Below, piece after piece: positions 10,673 through 19,258 of a stretch of 64,000 nt of DNA. The notes below the pieces were generated by a model that made no database searches, was not told the origin of the DNA, and saw only the letters and a list, made by a program, of their open reading frames with translations. Origin of the DNA: an uncultured Burkholderiales bacterium (lineage in GTDB: Bacteria > Pseudomonadota > Gammaproteobacteria > Burkholderiales > Burkholderiaceae_C); contig CAIZHQ010000005.1 in the NCBI GenBank assembly GCA_903932865.1, positions 1 to 64,000 on the forward strand. The letters are read 5' to 3'. The position numbers and the translations under genes were made by a program. Every line of letters starts with the position of its first letter. Position 1 is the stretch's first letter.

Positions 10673-11137
10673 TCAGGCGGCTGATCGAAGTGCGTTCAAA
10701 TTCAGCAGCGCTTCTAAAGTGGCATATTCAGAAATCAGCATGCTGTCCAAAGGGTGACGCTGAAGGCCTTGTTGCACCGCTTCAAACGCGCTTTGGTCGT
10801 CTCCCAGGCAGCGCAGCACGCGCACCCAGTGCCCCCAGGTTTCAGCGGGTGCTTGGTTGCCTTGGATGTCCAATAAATTTTCAATGCACTCGGCAGCTTG
10901 TTGCCACTCTTGTGCGACTTCATGCAACAAGGCCAGCATGGCCCAGAGATCTTCACTTCGCGGATAGAGCTTGAGCCCCTGAAGTGTCAACAACGCTGCA
11001 TCGTCGAACCGGTCATCCGCACACAATTGAGCGGCAGCCCAACGGATGTCTTTGGGACTTGCTTTGTCTTCGCGGACAGGAGTCTGCAAACCCGCTCTGG
11101 GCGAGGGGAGTGGGGCTTTTGATGAAGCGTGCAACAT
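10673..11137 (-). CDS. Small TPR-like protein of the flagellin-glycosylation block
   Basis: 154 residues from the ATG at 11137, chosen because AAAGGA lies about 8 nt upstream; a TTG at 11161 is in frame. The sequence is helical with TPR-like spacing (DDRFDDAALLTLQGLKLYP, then EDLWAMLALLHEVAQEWQQAAECIENLL, then QSAFEAVQQGLQRHP). No catalytic motif is seen. It is the first gene of the run with the OGT enzyme and is preceded by its own sigma-54-type element. It may be an adaptor or chaperone delivering flagellin to the transferase; this is inference from position. Confidence 0.7.
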   Translation of the reverse strand: MLHASSKAPLPSPRAGLQTPVREDKASPKDIRWAAAQLCADDRFDDAALLTLQGLKLYPRSEDLWAMLALLHEVAQEWQQAAECIENLLDIQGNQAPAETWGHWVRVLRCLGDDQSAFEAVQQGLQRHPLDSMLISEYATLEALLNLNALRSAA

Positions 11138-11201
11138 GGGTTGTTCCTTTGGCTTGAGCAAGCGGCAAAACTTCGCCGCAACACATGCTGAAAGGAAACA
11201 A

Positions 11202-11216
11202 GCAATTTAAATGCCA
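11202..11216 (-). promoter_or_regulatory. Sigma-54-type promoter of the TPR-OGT operon
   Basis: Minus strand TGGCATTTAAATTGC: only one mismatch to TGGCAC-N5-TTGC, with GG and GC correctly spaced. It lies about 65 nt before the ATG at 11137 and so would drive the small TPR gene and the glycan genes below it. Confidence 0.65.
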
Positions 11217-11275
11217 ATATCTGCCATCAGAGCAGATCTGTTGATACGTTCTTCAATGGGAGCGCCAGCGGGGGG

Positions 11276-12088
11276 TTAGCGAAGCAGCCTCAAGACGGTG
11301 AAAGGCCGCTGGTTGGCCTGTGAGAGCATCGCTGTCCCTGCGTTTTGCAAAATTTGAGCTTTGGCCAAATCTGAGGTGGCCTTGGCATAGTCGGTGTCCA
11401 TGATGCGGCTCTTGGACGAATTCAAATTCATGGCCACATTGGCCGCATTGTCAATAGAGTGAACCATGCGGTTCATTTTGGCACCCCAGCTGCTTCTGGC
11501 CTGGTTCACTGTGGTGAGCGAAGCATCGATGTCACTGAGGGCTTGCCATGCATCACTGGCGGAGGTGATGCCCGCAGTGGTGATGGCCCCCAGTGTTGAT
11601 AAATCGGAAAAAGTGGCGCTGAGGCTGTCGCTGCTCCCGGCGCCCACCTGGTAATTGACGGTGCCAGCGCTGCCATCCAGCACTTTGATGTTGTTCCATG
11701 ACGTATTGCCGACGATGGTGCTGATGCCGGTTTGCAGTTCCGAAAATTCGTTGTTCAAGGCCGTCAAATCGGTGGTGCCATTGGTGCCGCTCGCGGCTTG
11801 AATGGCCAGTTCACGCATCCGTACCAGGATGCCGTCAATTTCTTGACTGGCGCCATCGGCGGTCTGCATCATCGATATCCCGTCGTTGGCATTTCGGATG
11901 GCTTGGTTCAGCCCCAGAATTTGGGTCGACATGCGGTTGCCAATGGCCAAGCCTGCTGCATTGTCGGCGGCCGTGTTGATGCGCAAACCCGTGGACAGTT
12001 CTTCAACAGTTCGCTGGAGCGCCCGACCATTGAAGGTCAATGCATTTTGAACCTTCAAAGCATTGAGGTTGGTATTGATGATGGACAT
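11276..12088 (-). CDS. fliC: Flagellin, second copy
   Basis: 270 residues from the ATG at 12088; a longer reading frame to 12121 lacks a ribosome site, while AAGGAATGCT precedes this ATG. The N-terminal D0/D1 domain MSIINTNLNALKVQNALTF with LSTGLRINTAADNAAGLAI and the C-terminal DTDYAKATSDLAKAQILQNAGTAML segment are canonical. The middle is short (D2/D3 nearly absent). The terminus RPFTVLRLLR departs from the usual PQNVLSLLR/PSAVLSLLQ. I see no sigma-28 element in front of it, so it may depend on read-through from the first flagellin. The Ser/Thr-rich central loop is a plausible glycosylation region. Confidence 0.93.
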   Translation of the reverse strand: MSIINTNLNALKVQNALTFNGRALQRTVEELSTGLRINTAADNAAGLAIGNRMSTQILGLNQAIRNANDGISMMQTADGASQEIDGILVRMRELAIQAASGTNGTTDLTALNNEFSELQTGISTIVGNTSWNNIKVLDGSAGTVNYQVGAGSSDSLSATFSDLSTLGAITTAGITSASDAWQALSDIDASLTTVNQARSSWGAKMNRMVHSIDNAANVAMNLNSSKSRIMDTDYAKATSDLAKAQILQNAGTAMLSQANQRPFTVLRLLR

Positions 12089-12200
12089 AGCATTCCTTGC
12101 AATCCGCAGCCATACGTACAAAGGTCAGCACCAGACTGATCTGAGCACGTTCAATGAGGCCCAGAGTCAGCAGCCCCAAAGATCCTCTGATGAATGCATC

Positions 12201-12231
12201 AAAGCCAATTCGGCGTGAAGGCCGAATTGGC
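12201..12231 (-). terminator. Strong hairpin between the two flagellin genes
   Basis: An 11-bp perfect inverted repeat (GCCAATTCGGC with its complement, 6-nt loop) sits 17 nt after the stop of the first flagellin. On the minus strand it is followed only by TTTGATG, so termination would be partial, allowing reduced transcription of the second flagellin. Confidence 0.6.
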
Positions 12232-12247
12232 AAAGATGTTTTCAAAC

Positions 12248-13078
12248 TTACTGCAGCAAAGACAACACGGCAGAGGGCTGTTGGTTGGCCTGCGCGAGCA
12301 TGGCCGTTGCAGCTTGCTGAATGATCTGGCCACGGGCCAATTCGGTGGTGGCTTTGGCGTAGTCGGTGTCTTCGATGCGACTGCGCGAGGCCGCAGTGTT
12401 CATCGATACGTTGGCCAAGTTGTCAGCGGCGGATGTCATCCGGTTGATCTTGGCACCGAGCGTCGAGCGGAAGGAGTCAACCGTCGTGATGGCGGTGTCA
12501 AGCAACTCAATCGCGCTTTGCGATGTTGTGTTTGAACTCAAGTCCAATGAATCCACGGTCAGTGTGGTGGCGTCAAGCGCCTCAAATGTCACTGTGATGG
12601 TCGAGGCAGCATCGCCCTCTGTGCCCACCTGGAAACTGACTGCGCCAGCGGTGCCGATCGTGCCGTCCAGAACCGACATGCCGTTCCATTGGGTATTGTC
12701 TGCAATGCGCGTAACCTCCAAGGCCAATTCATCCACTTCTTGTTGAATGGCTGTCCGGTCTTCTGCGCCATAAGAATCGTTGGCAGATTGAACGGCCAGT
12801 TCACGCATGCGTTGGAGCATGTTGGTGATTTCTTTGGTCGCGCCTTCAGTGGTTTGCAACATGGAGATGCCATCGTTGGCATTGCGCACCGACTGGTCCA
12901 GGGCACGAATTTGTGAAGTCATGCGGCTAGAAATGGCCAAACCTGCAGCATCGTCGGCAGCTGTGTTGATGCGCTTGCCGGTCGACAGTTGTTCCATGGT
13001 TTTGGACATGGTACGGTTGTTTACCGTCAGGGCGTTCTGTGCAACGATGGATTTGACGTTGGTGTTGATAACGGACAT
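12248..13078 (-). CDS. fliC: Flagellin, main copy
   Basis: 276 residues. Polymerises into the flagellar filament after export by the flagellar type III apparatus. It has the canonical N-terminal NTNVKSIVAQNAL and LSTGKRINTAADDAAGLAI, a short variable middle (about 150-205), and the C-terminal IEDTDYAKATTELARGQII plus AMLAQANQQPSAVLSLLQ. AAGGAG lies 8 nt before the ATG, and a well-formed sigma-28 promoter lies about 115 nt upstream. The strong promoter and ribosome site suggest that this is the major flagellin. Its central domain is rich in Ser and Thr, which suits the OGT-like enzymes encoded nearby. Confidence 0.96.
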   Translation of the reverse strand: MSVINTNVKSIVAQNALTVNNRTMSKTMEQLSTGKRINTAADDAAGLAISSRMTSQIRALDQSVRNANDGISMLQTTEGATKEITNMLQRMRELAVQSANDSYGAEDRTAIQQEVDELALEVTRIADNTQWNGMSVLDGTIGTAGAVSFQVGTEGDAASTITVTFEALDATTLTVDSLDLSSNTTSQSAIELLDTAITTVDSFRSTLGAKINRMTSAADNLANVSMNTAASRSRIEDTDYAKATTELARGQIIQQAATAMLAQANQQPSAVLSLLQ

Positions 13079-13192
13079 GGTCTAACTCCTTGAAGGATTA
13101 TTTCGACGGATTCAAAAGGTTGGCAGACACCTTACGGACCGGGATCTGCCTTGATTTCACAGAAAATCTGATTTGAATTCCTGTTAAGTGAT

Positions 13193-13219
13193 GAATCGGA
13201 TGACTGGGTGGAAACTTGA
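13193..13219 (-). promoter_or_regulatory. Sigma-28 promoter of the main flagellin gene
   Basis: Minus strand TCAAGTTT, 11 nt, TCCGATTC. It fits the FliA consensus (TAAAGTTT-N11-GCCGATAA) and serves as the internal reference for the other sites in this window. Confidence 0.8.
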
Positions 13220-13259
13220 GTACTTGACATGAATTCTTGGAAAAAAAAGAGCCAAGCCA

Positions 13260-13634
13260 TCAGGTTGTTTCGTTGAGCAGCATGCCTTTGACCTGCTCGA
13301 GATTGTGGGCCACTTTGAGGACCACTTCATTGGGGATTTGTCGAACGATTTCACCGGTGATGGAATGCTTGACCGTGATCACGACCCGATCGGAAGCTTC
13401 GTCCATGCTGAAGTTCAGATCGCGGCCTTTGTTGCGCATTTGATCGTTCAACTTTCGCAAGGCGTCCGCGATGTTCTCGCGCATTTTTTCAAGGTCAAAT
13501 TTCACCGCGGGTGCTGGGTCTGCGGTTTCAGGCGCGTGAGCGCTTGACGCTTCTTTGGGCGCAGCAGTTGGCGCGGCAGCTTCTACTGAAGCCACAGGCC
13601 GAGGAGAATTGACAGCTGAAATGTTGGTGCTCAT
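13260..13634 (-). CDS. flaG: FlaG family flagellar protein
   Basis: 124 residues. An Ala/Pro-rich N-terminal half is followed by the FlaG domain (about 45-120) with LNDQMRNKGRDLNFSMDEASDRVVITVKH and the GEIVRQIPNEVVL signature. FlaG affects filament length in several genera. It lies between fliD and the flagellin, with its own sigma-28-type element upstream. Confidence 0.92.
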   Translation of the reverse strand: MSTNISAVNSPRPVASVEAAAPTAAPKEASSAHAPETADPAPAVKFDLEKMRENIADALRKLNDQMRNKGRDLNFSMDEASDRVVITVKHSITGEIVRQIPNEVVLKVAHNLEQVKGMLLNETT

Positions 13635-13732
13635 GGCATTCCTTTGTGGTCCCGTGGGTCAAAAGCGCAGCGAAAGCGCCAGCAGAGGCGGTCAGCAGAA
13701 CGCCTGCAAACTTTTCGGGATGTCTGCAAAGG

Positions 13733-13759
13733 GTATCGTCGGCAGGACGGATAACTTGA
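13733..13759 (-). promoter_or_regulatory. Sigma-28-type promoter of flaG
   Basis: Minus strand TCAAGTTA, 11 nt, GACGATAC. Same spacer as the flagellin promoter; six of eight -10 positions match GCCGATAA. It lies about 100 nt before the flaG start. Confidence 0.6.
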
Positions 13760-13812
13760 GCGAATTAAATCAAATTCTTCTGAAGTAGCTAATTTGTATT
13801 CATTAATTGGCT

Positions 13813-15240
13813 TTATTTGCTGGTGTACATGGACATCAGGCCTTCAAAACTGCTGGTCAAGCTGGCGCGTGTGCTGGAGCTTCGTCCTACGATGTTGTCC
13901 ATATTGCCAAATTGTTCAGTGTATCGGGCCAGCAGTTTGGTCATTTGTTCTTCGAGGGTGACCAGCTCATTTTGATAGGTTTTGATTTGAGCGCTGGCTG
14001 TGGCAGATTGCTGCGCAATCAGTCCGGTCGAGCGCAGAGATTTATCGATACTTTTAACTGCGTTGCCTGCGAGGCCGCCGGGCGCAGGGCTGTAAATGCT
14101 TTGGTTGTTGGTGTTGGCCGAGAACATGGTGACAACTTGGTCAAAATTGTCAACCAGGGCGGCGTCCAATTTGGTTTCATCCAAGGTGAGCAAGCCGTTT
14201 CGGTCAATGCTAAGTCCTACGTGGCGAGCGGCGTAAACATCAGGATTGAGTTGTTCTGTGGTTGCATCGCCTGGCGTGGCATAAATTTTGTAGTCGCTGG
14301 TGATCATCGAGCGGACTTGGCTGCGAACCCTTTGCAGCAAACTGTCACCGGCGAGGACGCCACCAAAATCTTCGACCGTGCTGGTTCGGTCGGCCAAAAT
14401 TTTCAAACTCTCGTCAAAGTCGTTGTAGGCTTTGACCAGCAATTTCAAGTTATCTTTGATCGTGCCTGTTTGTCGATTCAGATCCAACCGGGCAGGCGTA
14501 CCAAGGGTTGTGGTGCCATACAAATCCAGGGTCACCCCATCAATGACATCGCTCAATTGGTTGCTCGACCGGGTCATGTCCAGGCCGTTGACCTGAAACT
14601 GGGCGTCTTGGGCGGTTTGCAGCTTGGTGGACAAAAAAGTAAGGTCAGAGGCCGTGCTGGACACCGTGAAATCATGACTTTGTCCCGTGGCCCCGCTGAT
14701 CACCACGGTGTAGCCGTTGCCAGTGTTGAGCAATTGAGCGGTGAACCCGGAGCTGTCGGTGGATGCATTGATGGCTTTGACCATGCCGCTGGGCGTGGCG
14801 GTTGTCACGTTGATGGTGGTGAGGTCGCCATTGCTTTCTTGCAGGGTCAGATCGAAGGCTCCACTGTTCAGTGACGTGTCGCTGGTCAGAAAGCTCGAGC
14901 TGGCAATCCGTGTGGCTTTGGCAATTTGGCTGACCTCCAGGCTGTAATTGCCAATCGCTGCCGTGGTCGTGGTGCTCACGCCGAATGCTGCGGGTTGGGT
15001 ATTGGTCGAAGTGACCGATGAAAATTCATAGGCGTCGTTGACTTTTGCGAACGCCGCTTGCAAGTCCGACAAGGCGAACTTCATCGCCCCGTAGCCTGAA
15101 ATTTTGGCCTCTGTTTTGGCAATCCGGTTGTCAATGCGCTCTTTGCGCGGCGCGCGCTCAGCTTCCACCAGGTTGCCAGCGAGGCTTTTCACATCGACCC
15201 CTGAACCTGCCCCCAGGGCGCTGACAAAATTGGTGGTCAT
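13813..15240 (-). CDS. fliD: Flagellar filament cap protein FliD
   Basis: 475 residues, normal length. HAP2 caps the filament tip and guides flagellin folding. The N-terminal domain contains GAGSGVDVKSLAGNLVEAE and a coiled-coil segment. The middle has the repeated NYSLEVSQIAKATRIAS-type beta domain. The C-terminal FliD_C domain (about 235-465) includes VKAYNDFDESLKIL and the terminal helix ELVTLEEQMTKLLARYTEQF. No fliS or fliT follows it here; flaG comes next. A sigma-28-type element precedes it, so it can be expressed apart from flgKL. Confidence 0.95.
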   Translation of the reverse strand: MTTNFVSALGAGSGVDVKSLAGNLVEAERAPRKERIDNRIAKTEAKISGYGAMKFALSDLQAAFAKVNDAYEFSSVTSTNTQPAAFGVSTTTTAAIGNYSLEVSQIAKATRIASSSFLTSDTSLNSGAFDLTLQESNGDLTTINVTTATPSGMVKAINASTDSSGFTAQLLNTGNGYTVVISGATGQSHDFTVSSTASDLTFLSTKLQTAQDAQFQVNGLDMTRSSNQLSDVIDGVTLDLYGTTTLGTPARLDLNRQTGTIKDNLKLLVKAYNDFDESLKILADRTSTVEDFGGVLAGDSLLQRVRSQVRSMITSDYKIYATPGDATTEQLNPDVYAARHVGLSIDRNGLLTLDETKLDAALVDNFDQVVTMFSANTNNQSIYSPAPGGLAGNAVKSIDKSLRSTGLIAQQSATASAQIKTYQNELVTLEEQMTKLLARYTEQFGNMDNIVGRSSSTRASLTSSFEGLMSMYTSK

Positions 15241-15283
15241 GGTTTTGCTTTCATGCGGGGTCAGTGGTGAACATCAAACAATC

Positions 15284-15310
15284 CAATCGACAGGATGGTC
15301 AGTTTCTTGA
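15284..15310 (-). promoter_or_regulatory. Sigma-28-type promoter of fliD
   Basis: Minus strand TCAAGAAA, 11 nt, GTCGATTG. It is weaker than the flagellin site but has the same -35 start (TCAAG), spacer and CGAT core. It lies about 45 nt before the fliD ATG. Confidence 0.55.
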
Positions 15311-15320
15311 GATGAAAAAT

Positions 15321-16235
15321 TCAGTTCTGGATGTAGTTGAATAAACTCAGACCCGAAATTTTGGCAAAACTTCCCATTGCCGCCTCCAGTGCCATCACTT
15401 CTTTGTTCATCCGAGTCACGGCACTGGCATAGTCCAGATCTTCAATTTCGGAAAGCGTTGACTTGAGACGCAAGGTCGTTTCGGCCATCACATCCAGCTG
15501 TGACTGGACGACGGTCTGATCGGAGCCGGTTTGCGCCAACGAAAGCGTCAGGTTGTTGTGAATTTGGCTCAGGTCGGATACGCCTTGTTGGATGCCGTCT
15601 GTTTGACTGGTCTCTACAGCGAGGATCATTTGGTCCACGGCTGCAAAAAAGCCAACACTCTCGCCGTCAGCACGAACAACGCGGCTGTAAACATCTGTGC
15701 CAGCCCGTGTGAACTGAACAGTGCGCTCGACACCCGCTGGAATTCGGGTTTGCGTTTGGTCGCCTTGGTACACCACATTGCCGCCAGAGTCCTCTGCGAA
15801 GGAGGGCGTATTCACGCGCGTTCCAGAAAACAAGTAGTTGCCACTGTCATCGCGTGAATTTCCTAGACTGAGCAGCTGGTCGCGCAAGGCTTTCATTTCG
15901 ACAGAGATGGCCTTTCTGTCATCCAGCCCGAGGGTGTCCGTGGCGGCTTGTATGCCTAATTCTTTGAGCCGAATGATCAAGTCGTTCGAGGCATTGAGGG
16001 CGGTTTCCTCTGCGCCATATCTGCGCATGGCGACGTCCAAAGTTCTGACATGGCTGTCTTGACGCTCCACTTCGCCTTTCAGCCGCTGAATGGCGGCAGC
16101 TTGGTCTGGGGCATCGCTGGGCGAGAGAATTTGCTTGGATACTGCCAGCTGGGCTTGAGTGGTGGCCAGTTTGTTCTGGATGGTGCTCATGCGTTCGGTG
16201 GCGCGGTCAAACAGGAACGAGGTGGAAATTTTCAT
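15321..16235 (-). CDS. flgL: Hook-filament junction protein FlgL
   Basis: 304 residues. HAP3 joins FlgK to the filament. The N-terminus MKISTSFLFDRATERMSTIQ and the helical segment ending ILSPSDAPDQAAAIQRL are typical. The C-terminal flagellin-like helix includes EIEDLDYASAVTRMNKEVMALEAA. It starts 11 nt after the flgK stop and is presumably co-transcribed with it. Confidence 0.94.
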   Translation of the reverse strand: MKISTSFLFDRATERMSTIQNKLATTQAQLAVSKQILSPSDAPDQAAAIQRLKGEVERQDSHVRTLDVAMRRYGAEETALNASNDLIIRLKELGIQAATDTLGLDDRKAISVEMKALRDQLLSLGNSRDDSGNYLFSGTRVNTPSFAEDSGGNVVYQGDQTQTRIPAGVERTVQFTRAGTDVYSRVVRADGESVGFFAAVDQMILAVETSQTDGIQQGVSDLSQIHNNLTLSLAQTGSDQTVVQSQLDVMAETTLRLKSTLSEIEDLDYASAVTRMNKEVMALEAAMGSFAKISGLSLFNYIQN

Positions 16236-16246
16236 GTGGATTCCGT

Positions 16247-18757
16247 TCAGCGCACTTGCAAGATCGTTTCGAACAAAGCCATGGCGGTTTGCATGACTTT
16301 GGCGTTGGCTTGGTAGGCTTGCTGAAAACGCACCAAAGCGGATGCCTCTTCGTCCAGACTGACGCCCGAGATACCGTCACGAGCCTCTTGGGCTTGTTGG
16401 TAGACCACGCTCAGGGCCTGCTCGGCAATGGCGGCCTGTCGGGCCACGCTGCCCACCAAGTTGACGCGTTCTATGTAGGCCTCGGTGATGGTCAGACCGC
16501 CGGGCATCACGCGTTCGCTTTCCAGGGCCACCAGGGCCAGCATGGTCTCGTTGTTGCCAATGCCATCGCGGTTGTTGTCGATGGTGAACTCATCACCCTG
16601 TTTGGGTGCGGTGGAAAACTCCAGTTTCAGGCCCCGGTAGCTCAGGCTGGGTGTGGTCGACAAGGCGTTGGGCTGAAGCGAGCGCTCGGCCAATACCGAC
16701 TGGGTACGGGTGTCGATGATTTTGTACTCGGTGTTGCTGGTGAAGCTGACCTTGAGCTCTGAGGTTCGCAGTGCTTGCTTCATGTCGCCCGCAATGTCGG
16801 TGAACTGAGCGCGCACGCTCACATGGCTGCTGGCGGCGGCTGAGGGGATGGCGGTGTCGGTCACAAACACCAACAGGTCGTCAGGCGTCGAGCCTTCGAT
16901 GCTGAGGGTGGTGTCAAAACCCAGACGCTGCAAGTCAGCAGGGGTGCCATTGGCACCCAGTCCCAAGCGGATATCTTCGGTGGTGTTGCTGGTCGGGCGG
17001 CTGAGCACCAGTTTGCCATCCTGGCTGGAGGCAGTGATGCGGCTGGCCACCGGGTCGTTGGCGGTGGCGGTATTGAGCCAGTTGACGACCGAGGCCAAAG
17101 TCAGCGGCCCGCTCAGTGCGGGCAGGTTTTGGCCGTTCAATTGAAAGGTGTTGGCGGCGATCGGGTCAGCCGAGCCCACAAAGGTGTTGCCGGTCAGCTT
17201 GGCGGACAAAGCCATCGGAGCCTGCGCCTCGCCTGTGGTGGCGTTGAATTGCAGCACCATGCTGACGCTGGCTTTGGCGCCCATGAAAATGTCCATGCCC
17301 AAATAGCTGGCAGGTGCTGTGCGGTTAAGGGTTTGGGTGCTGTAGGTGGCGCCGACCTCCATGCCGTTGCCGGCTTTCACCATCAGGCCTTGTTGGGTGT
17401 CGTTCAAAGGAGAGCCGATCAGGTGACGACCATCGCGGGTCAGCACTTGCAGGCTTTGGCCTGACTCCGGCGTTTGCAGGGTCAGGGTCAGATTTTGTGT
17501 GCCGATCGGGATCAGACCCAGACTGCTGAAGCCTTGGCTGGCTTCAATGGTCACACTGGGCAAAGTGGCAATTTGTGGTGTTTTGGCCAGCGCGAGGTCA
17601 CCGCGCAGTTGCGAAGGGCCCTGAAACAAGGGCTGGGCGTAGGACACACGGGCTTGTGCGGTGCCGCTGTTGAGCGGGTTGTCAATGACCCTGAACTGGC
17701 CAGCTGCTGCGACCCGGTTGGCATCTTGGACCAAGAGGTTCATGCCCGAGGCTTGGCCCGTTTTGTCTGCGGCAAAGCCAAACAGGTCACCGCCCAGTTG
17801 CCCTTCGGCATCGACCCCATCTCGGTGCACTTGGTTGACTTCACGGGTCACGGCGATGGCCAGGTTGTCCAGTGAGTCGCTGGCGGGGTTGAGGACCTGG
17901 TCGCGAAAGCTCATCACGCCCCCAATCTTGCCACTGGTGATGCCGGGCATGGTTTCGGGCTTGCCATAGGCGTCGATGACAAATTCGAGCTTACCGGTCT
18001 CGATGCTCGATTGCATGACATTGATGGCACGCGATGTGGTTTGGTTCACCAAGATGCCTTGGTCCAAGGTGTCACCCACACTGACGATCACCGCGCCGTT
18101 GGGTTCAAAGCGTGTTTTGATGGCGACCAGGCTGGACAACTCTCGCATCAACAAGTCGCGTTGGTCCAACAACTCGGAGGGTTGGTTGGACTCCGAGCTG
18201 TGTTTGGCCAATTGCTTGTTCATTTGGGCCAGCTGAGCGGTCAGGGCATTGACTTGACCGACATTGGTTTCTACCGATTGGCGGGTTTCGTTGTTGAGCA
18301 GTTCAAATTGTCCTGCGAGCTGCCGAAACCGTGCCGCCAGACCATCGGCATCGCGCAAAAAGATGCTGCGCGAGACAACAGAAGCCGGGTCGGTGGCCAG
18401 GTCGCGTGACGATTCAAAAAACAGGTTCATTGCTGTGGTCAGGCCGATGCTTTCATCGCCCATCACGTCGATCAGGCGGTTCACGTAAGACAGCAGAGGC
18501 TTTTGGCTTTCGAGGTCGCTGTTGCTGTTGCGCAGGTTGGACTCCACAAAGGCGTCGTATTGGCGCTGAACTGAATCAAAGCGAGTGCCGGTGCCCAGAT
18601 AGCTATTGCCGATCTGACGTGGCTGGTTGGCTGTCAAGGAGACGTCTTGGCGCGTGTAGCCGTCGGTGTTGACGTTGGCAATGTTGTTCGACACTGTGGC
18701 CAGTGCCCGTTGGTAAGCCGTGACGCCCGAGCTGCCGATGCTGAGCAAGTCACTCAT
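16247..18757 (-). CDS. flgK: Hook-filament junction protein FlgK, enlarged
   Basis: 836 residues, well above the usual 450-650. The N-terminal rod-type motif SNNIANVNTDGYTRQ (about 24-38) and the D1 helices are canonical. The C-terminus ISGVSLDEEASALVRFQQAYQANAKVMQTA is the flagellar C-terminal domain. The extra length lies in the middle (about 370-720), where two or three beta-rich modules appear (LTLTQTPESGQSLQVLT-like and DDLLVFVTDTA-like stretches). Its ATG overlaps the flgJ stop by 4 nt, so translation is likely coupled. Confidence 0.93.
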   Translation of the reverse strand: MSDLLSIGSSGVTAYQRALATVSNNIANVNTDGYTRQDVSLTANQPRQIGNSYLGTGTRFDSVQRQYDAFVESNLRNSNSDLESQKPLLSYVNRLIDVMGDESIGLTTAMNLFFESSRDLATDPASVVSRSIFLRDADGLAARFRQLAGQFELLNNETRQSVETNVGQVNALTAQLAQMNKQLAKHSSESNQPSELLDQRDLLMRELSSLVAIKTRFEPNGAVIVSVGDTLDQGILVNQTTSRAINVMQSSIETGKLEFVIDAYGKPETMPGITSGKIGGVMSFRDQVLNPASDSLDNLAIAVTREVNQVHRDGVDAEGQLGGDLFGFAADKTGQASGMNLLVQDANRVAAAGQFRVIDNPLNSGTAQARVSYAQPLFQGPSQLRGDLALAKTPQIATLPSVTIEASQGFSSLGLIPIGTQNLTLTLQTPESGQSLQVLTRDGRHLIGSPLNDTQQGLMVKAGNGMEVGATYSTQTLNRTAPASYLGMDIFMGAKASVSMVLQFNATTGEAQAPMALSAKLTGNTFVGSADPIAANTFQLNGQNLPALSGPLTLASVVNWLNTATANDPVASRITASSQDGKLVLSRPTSNTTEDIRLGLGANGTPADLQRLGFDTTLSIEGSTPDDLLVFVTDTAIPSAAASSHVSVRAQFTDIAGDMKQALRTSELKVSFTSNTEYKIIDTRTQSVLAERSLQPNALSTTPSLSYRGLKLEFSTAPKQGDEFTIDNNRDGIGNNETMLALVALESERVMPGGLTITEAYIERVNLVGSVARQAAIAEQALSVVYQQAQEARDGISGVSLDEEASALVRFQQAYQANAKVMQTAMALFETILQVR

Positions 18758-19218
18758 GGTTTATCTCCCAGCTTGAAGCCGCTGGTGCGCTCTAGGCGGT
18801 AGGCCTCAGCGGCCGCTGGCTTGATGAGCAGGGGTTCGCGCGCAGGATTCAGGGGCAGGGCGGGTGCACTCAGGCTCATGGGCTGGCGCTGGCGCAGCGC
18901 GTCTTGCGTGCTCATGGCCTGGGCCTGGTTCATTTGGCGTTCCATCATGTCGGCCAAACCCATGCCGCCGCGCTTGGCCATGCTGAGGGACACTTCCTTG
19001 TCCATCAGGTCCTGGTACATCTCCATGTTGCCGCCCTCAACGAGGTCGCTTTTTTCGATCGAGTCACGCATGGTCTTCATCATTTGCTGGATGAAGTAAG
19101 CCTCGAATTGTTCGGCAGTCTTGCGTACCGCTTTGCTGGGGTCGCGTGCGGCATCGCCCTTCAACTGCGCCAGGGCGTTGAAGTCCAGATAAGAACCGGA
19201 AGAGCTGATGTCGTTCAT
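18754..19218 (-). CDS. flgJ: Rod-assembly protein FlgJ, rod-scaffold domain only
   Basis: 154 residues. It holds only the N-terminal FlgJ rod-binding domain: KAVRKTAEQFEAYFIQQMMKTMRDSI at about 27-52 and MYQDLMDKEVSLSMAKRGGMGLADMM at about 68-93. The C-terminal N-acetylglucosaminidase domain of enterobacterial FlgJ is absent; the remainder is a Pro-rich tail. The LysM-transglycosylase gene at 26924-28051 could supply the missing peptidoglycan-cutting function. Confidence 0.92.
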   Translation of the reverse strand: MNDISSSGSYLDFNALAQLKGDAARDPSKAVRKTAEQFEAYFIQQMMKTMRDSIEKSDLVEGGNMEMYQDLMDKEVSLSMAKRGGMGLADMMERQMNQAQAMSTQDALRQRQPMSLSAPALPLNPAREPLLIKPAAAEAYRLERTSGFKLGDKP

Positions 19219-19258
19219 GGCGGGGTGATTGTTCAGTGCTCAAACGCTTTCAAGCGGA

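Noticed and set aside
13807-14874. 355-residue plus-strand frame opposite fliD
   Set aside because: Antisense to a full-length FliD; no signal or domain.
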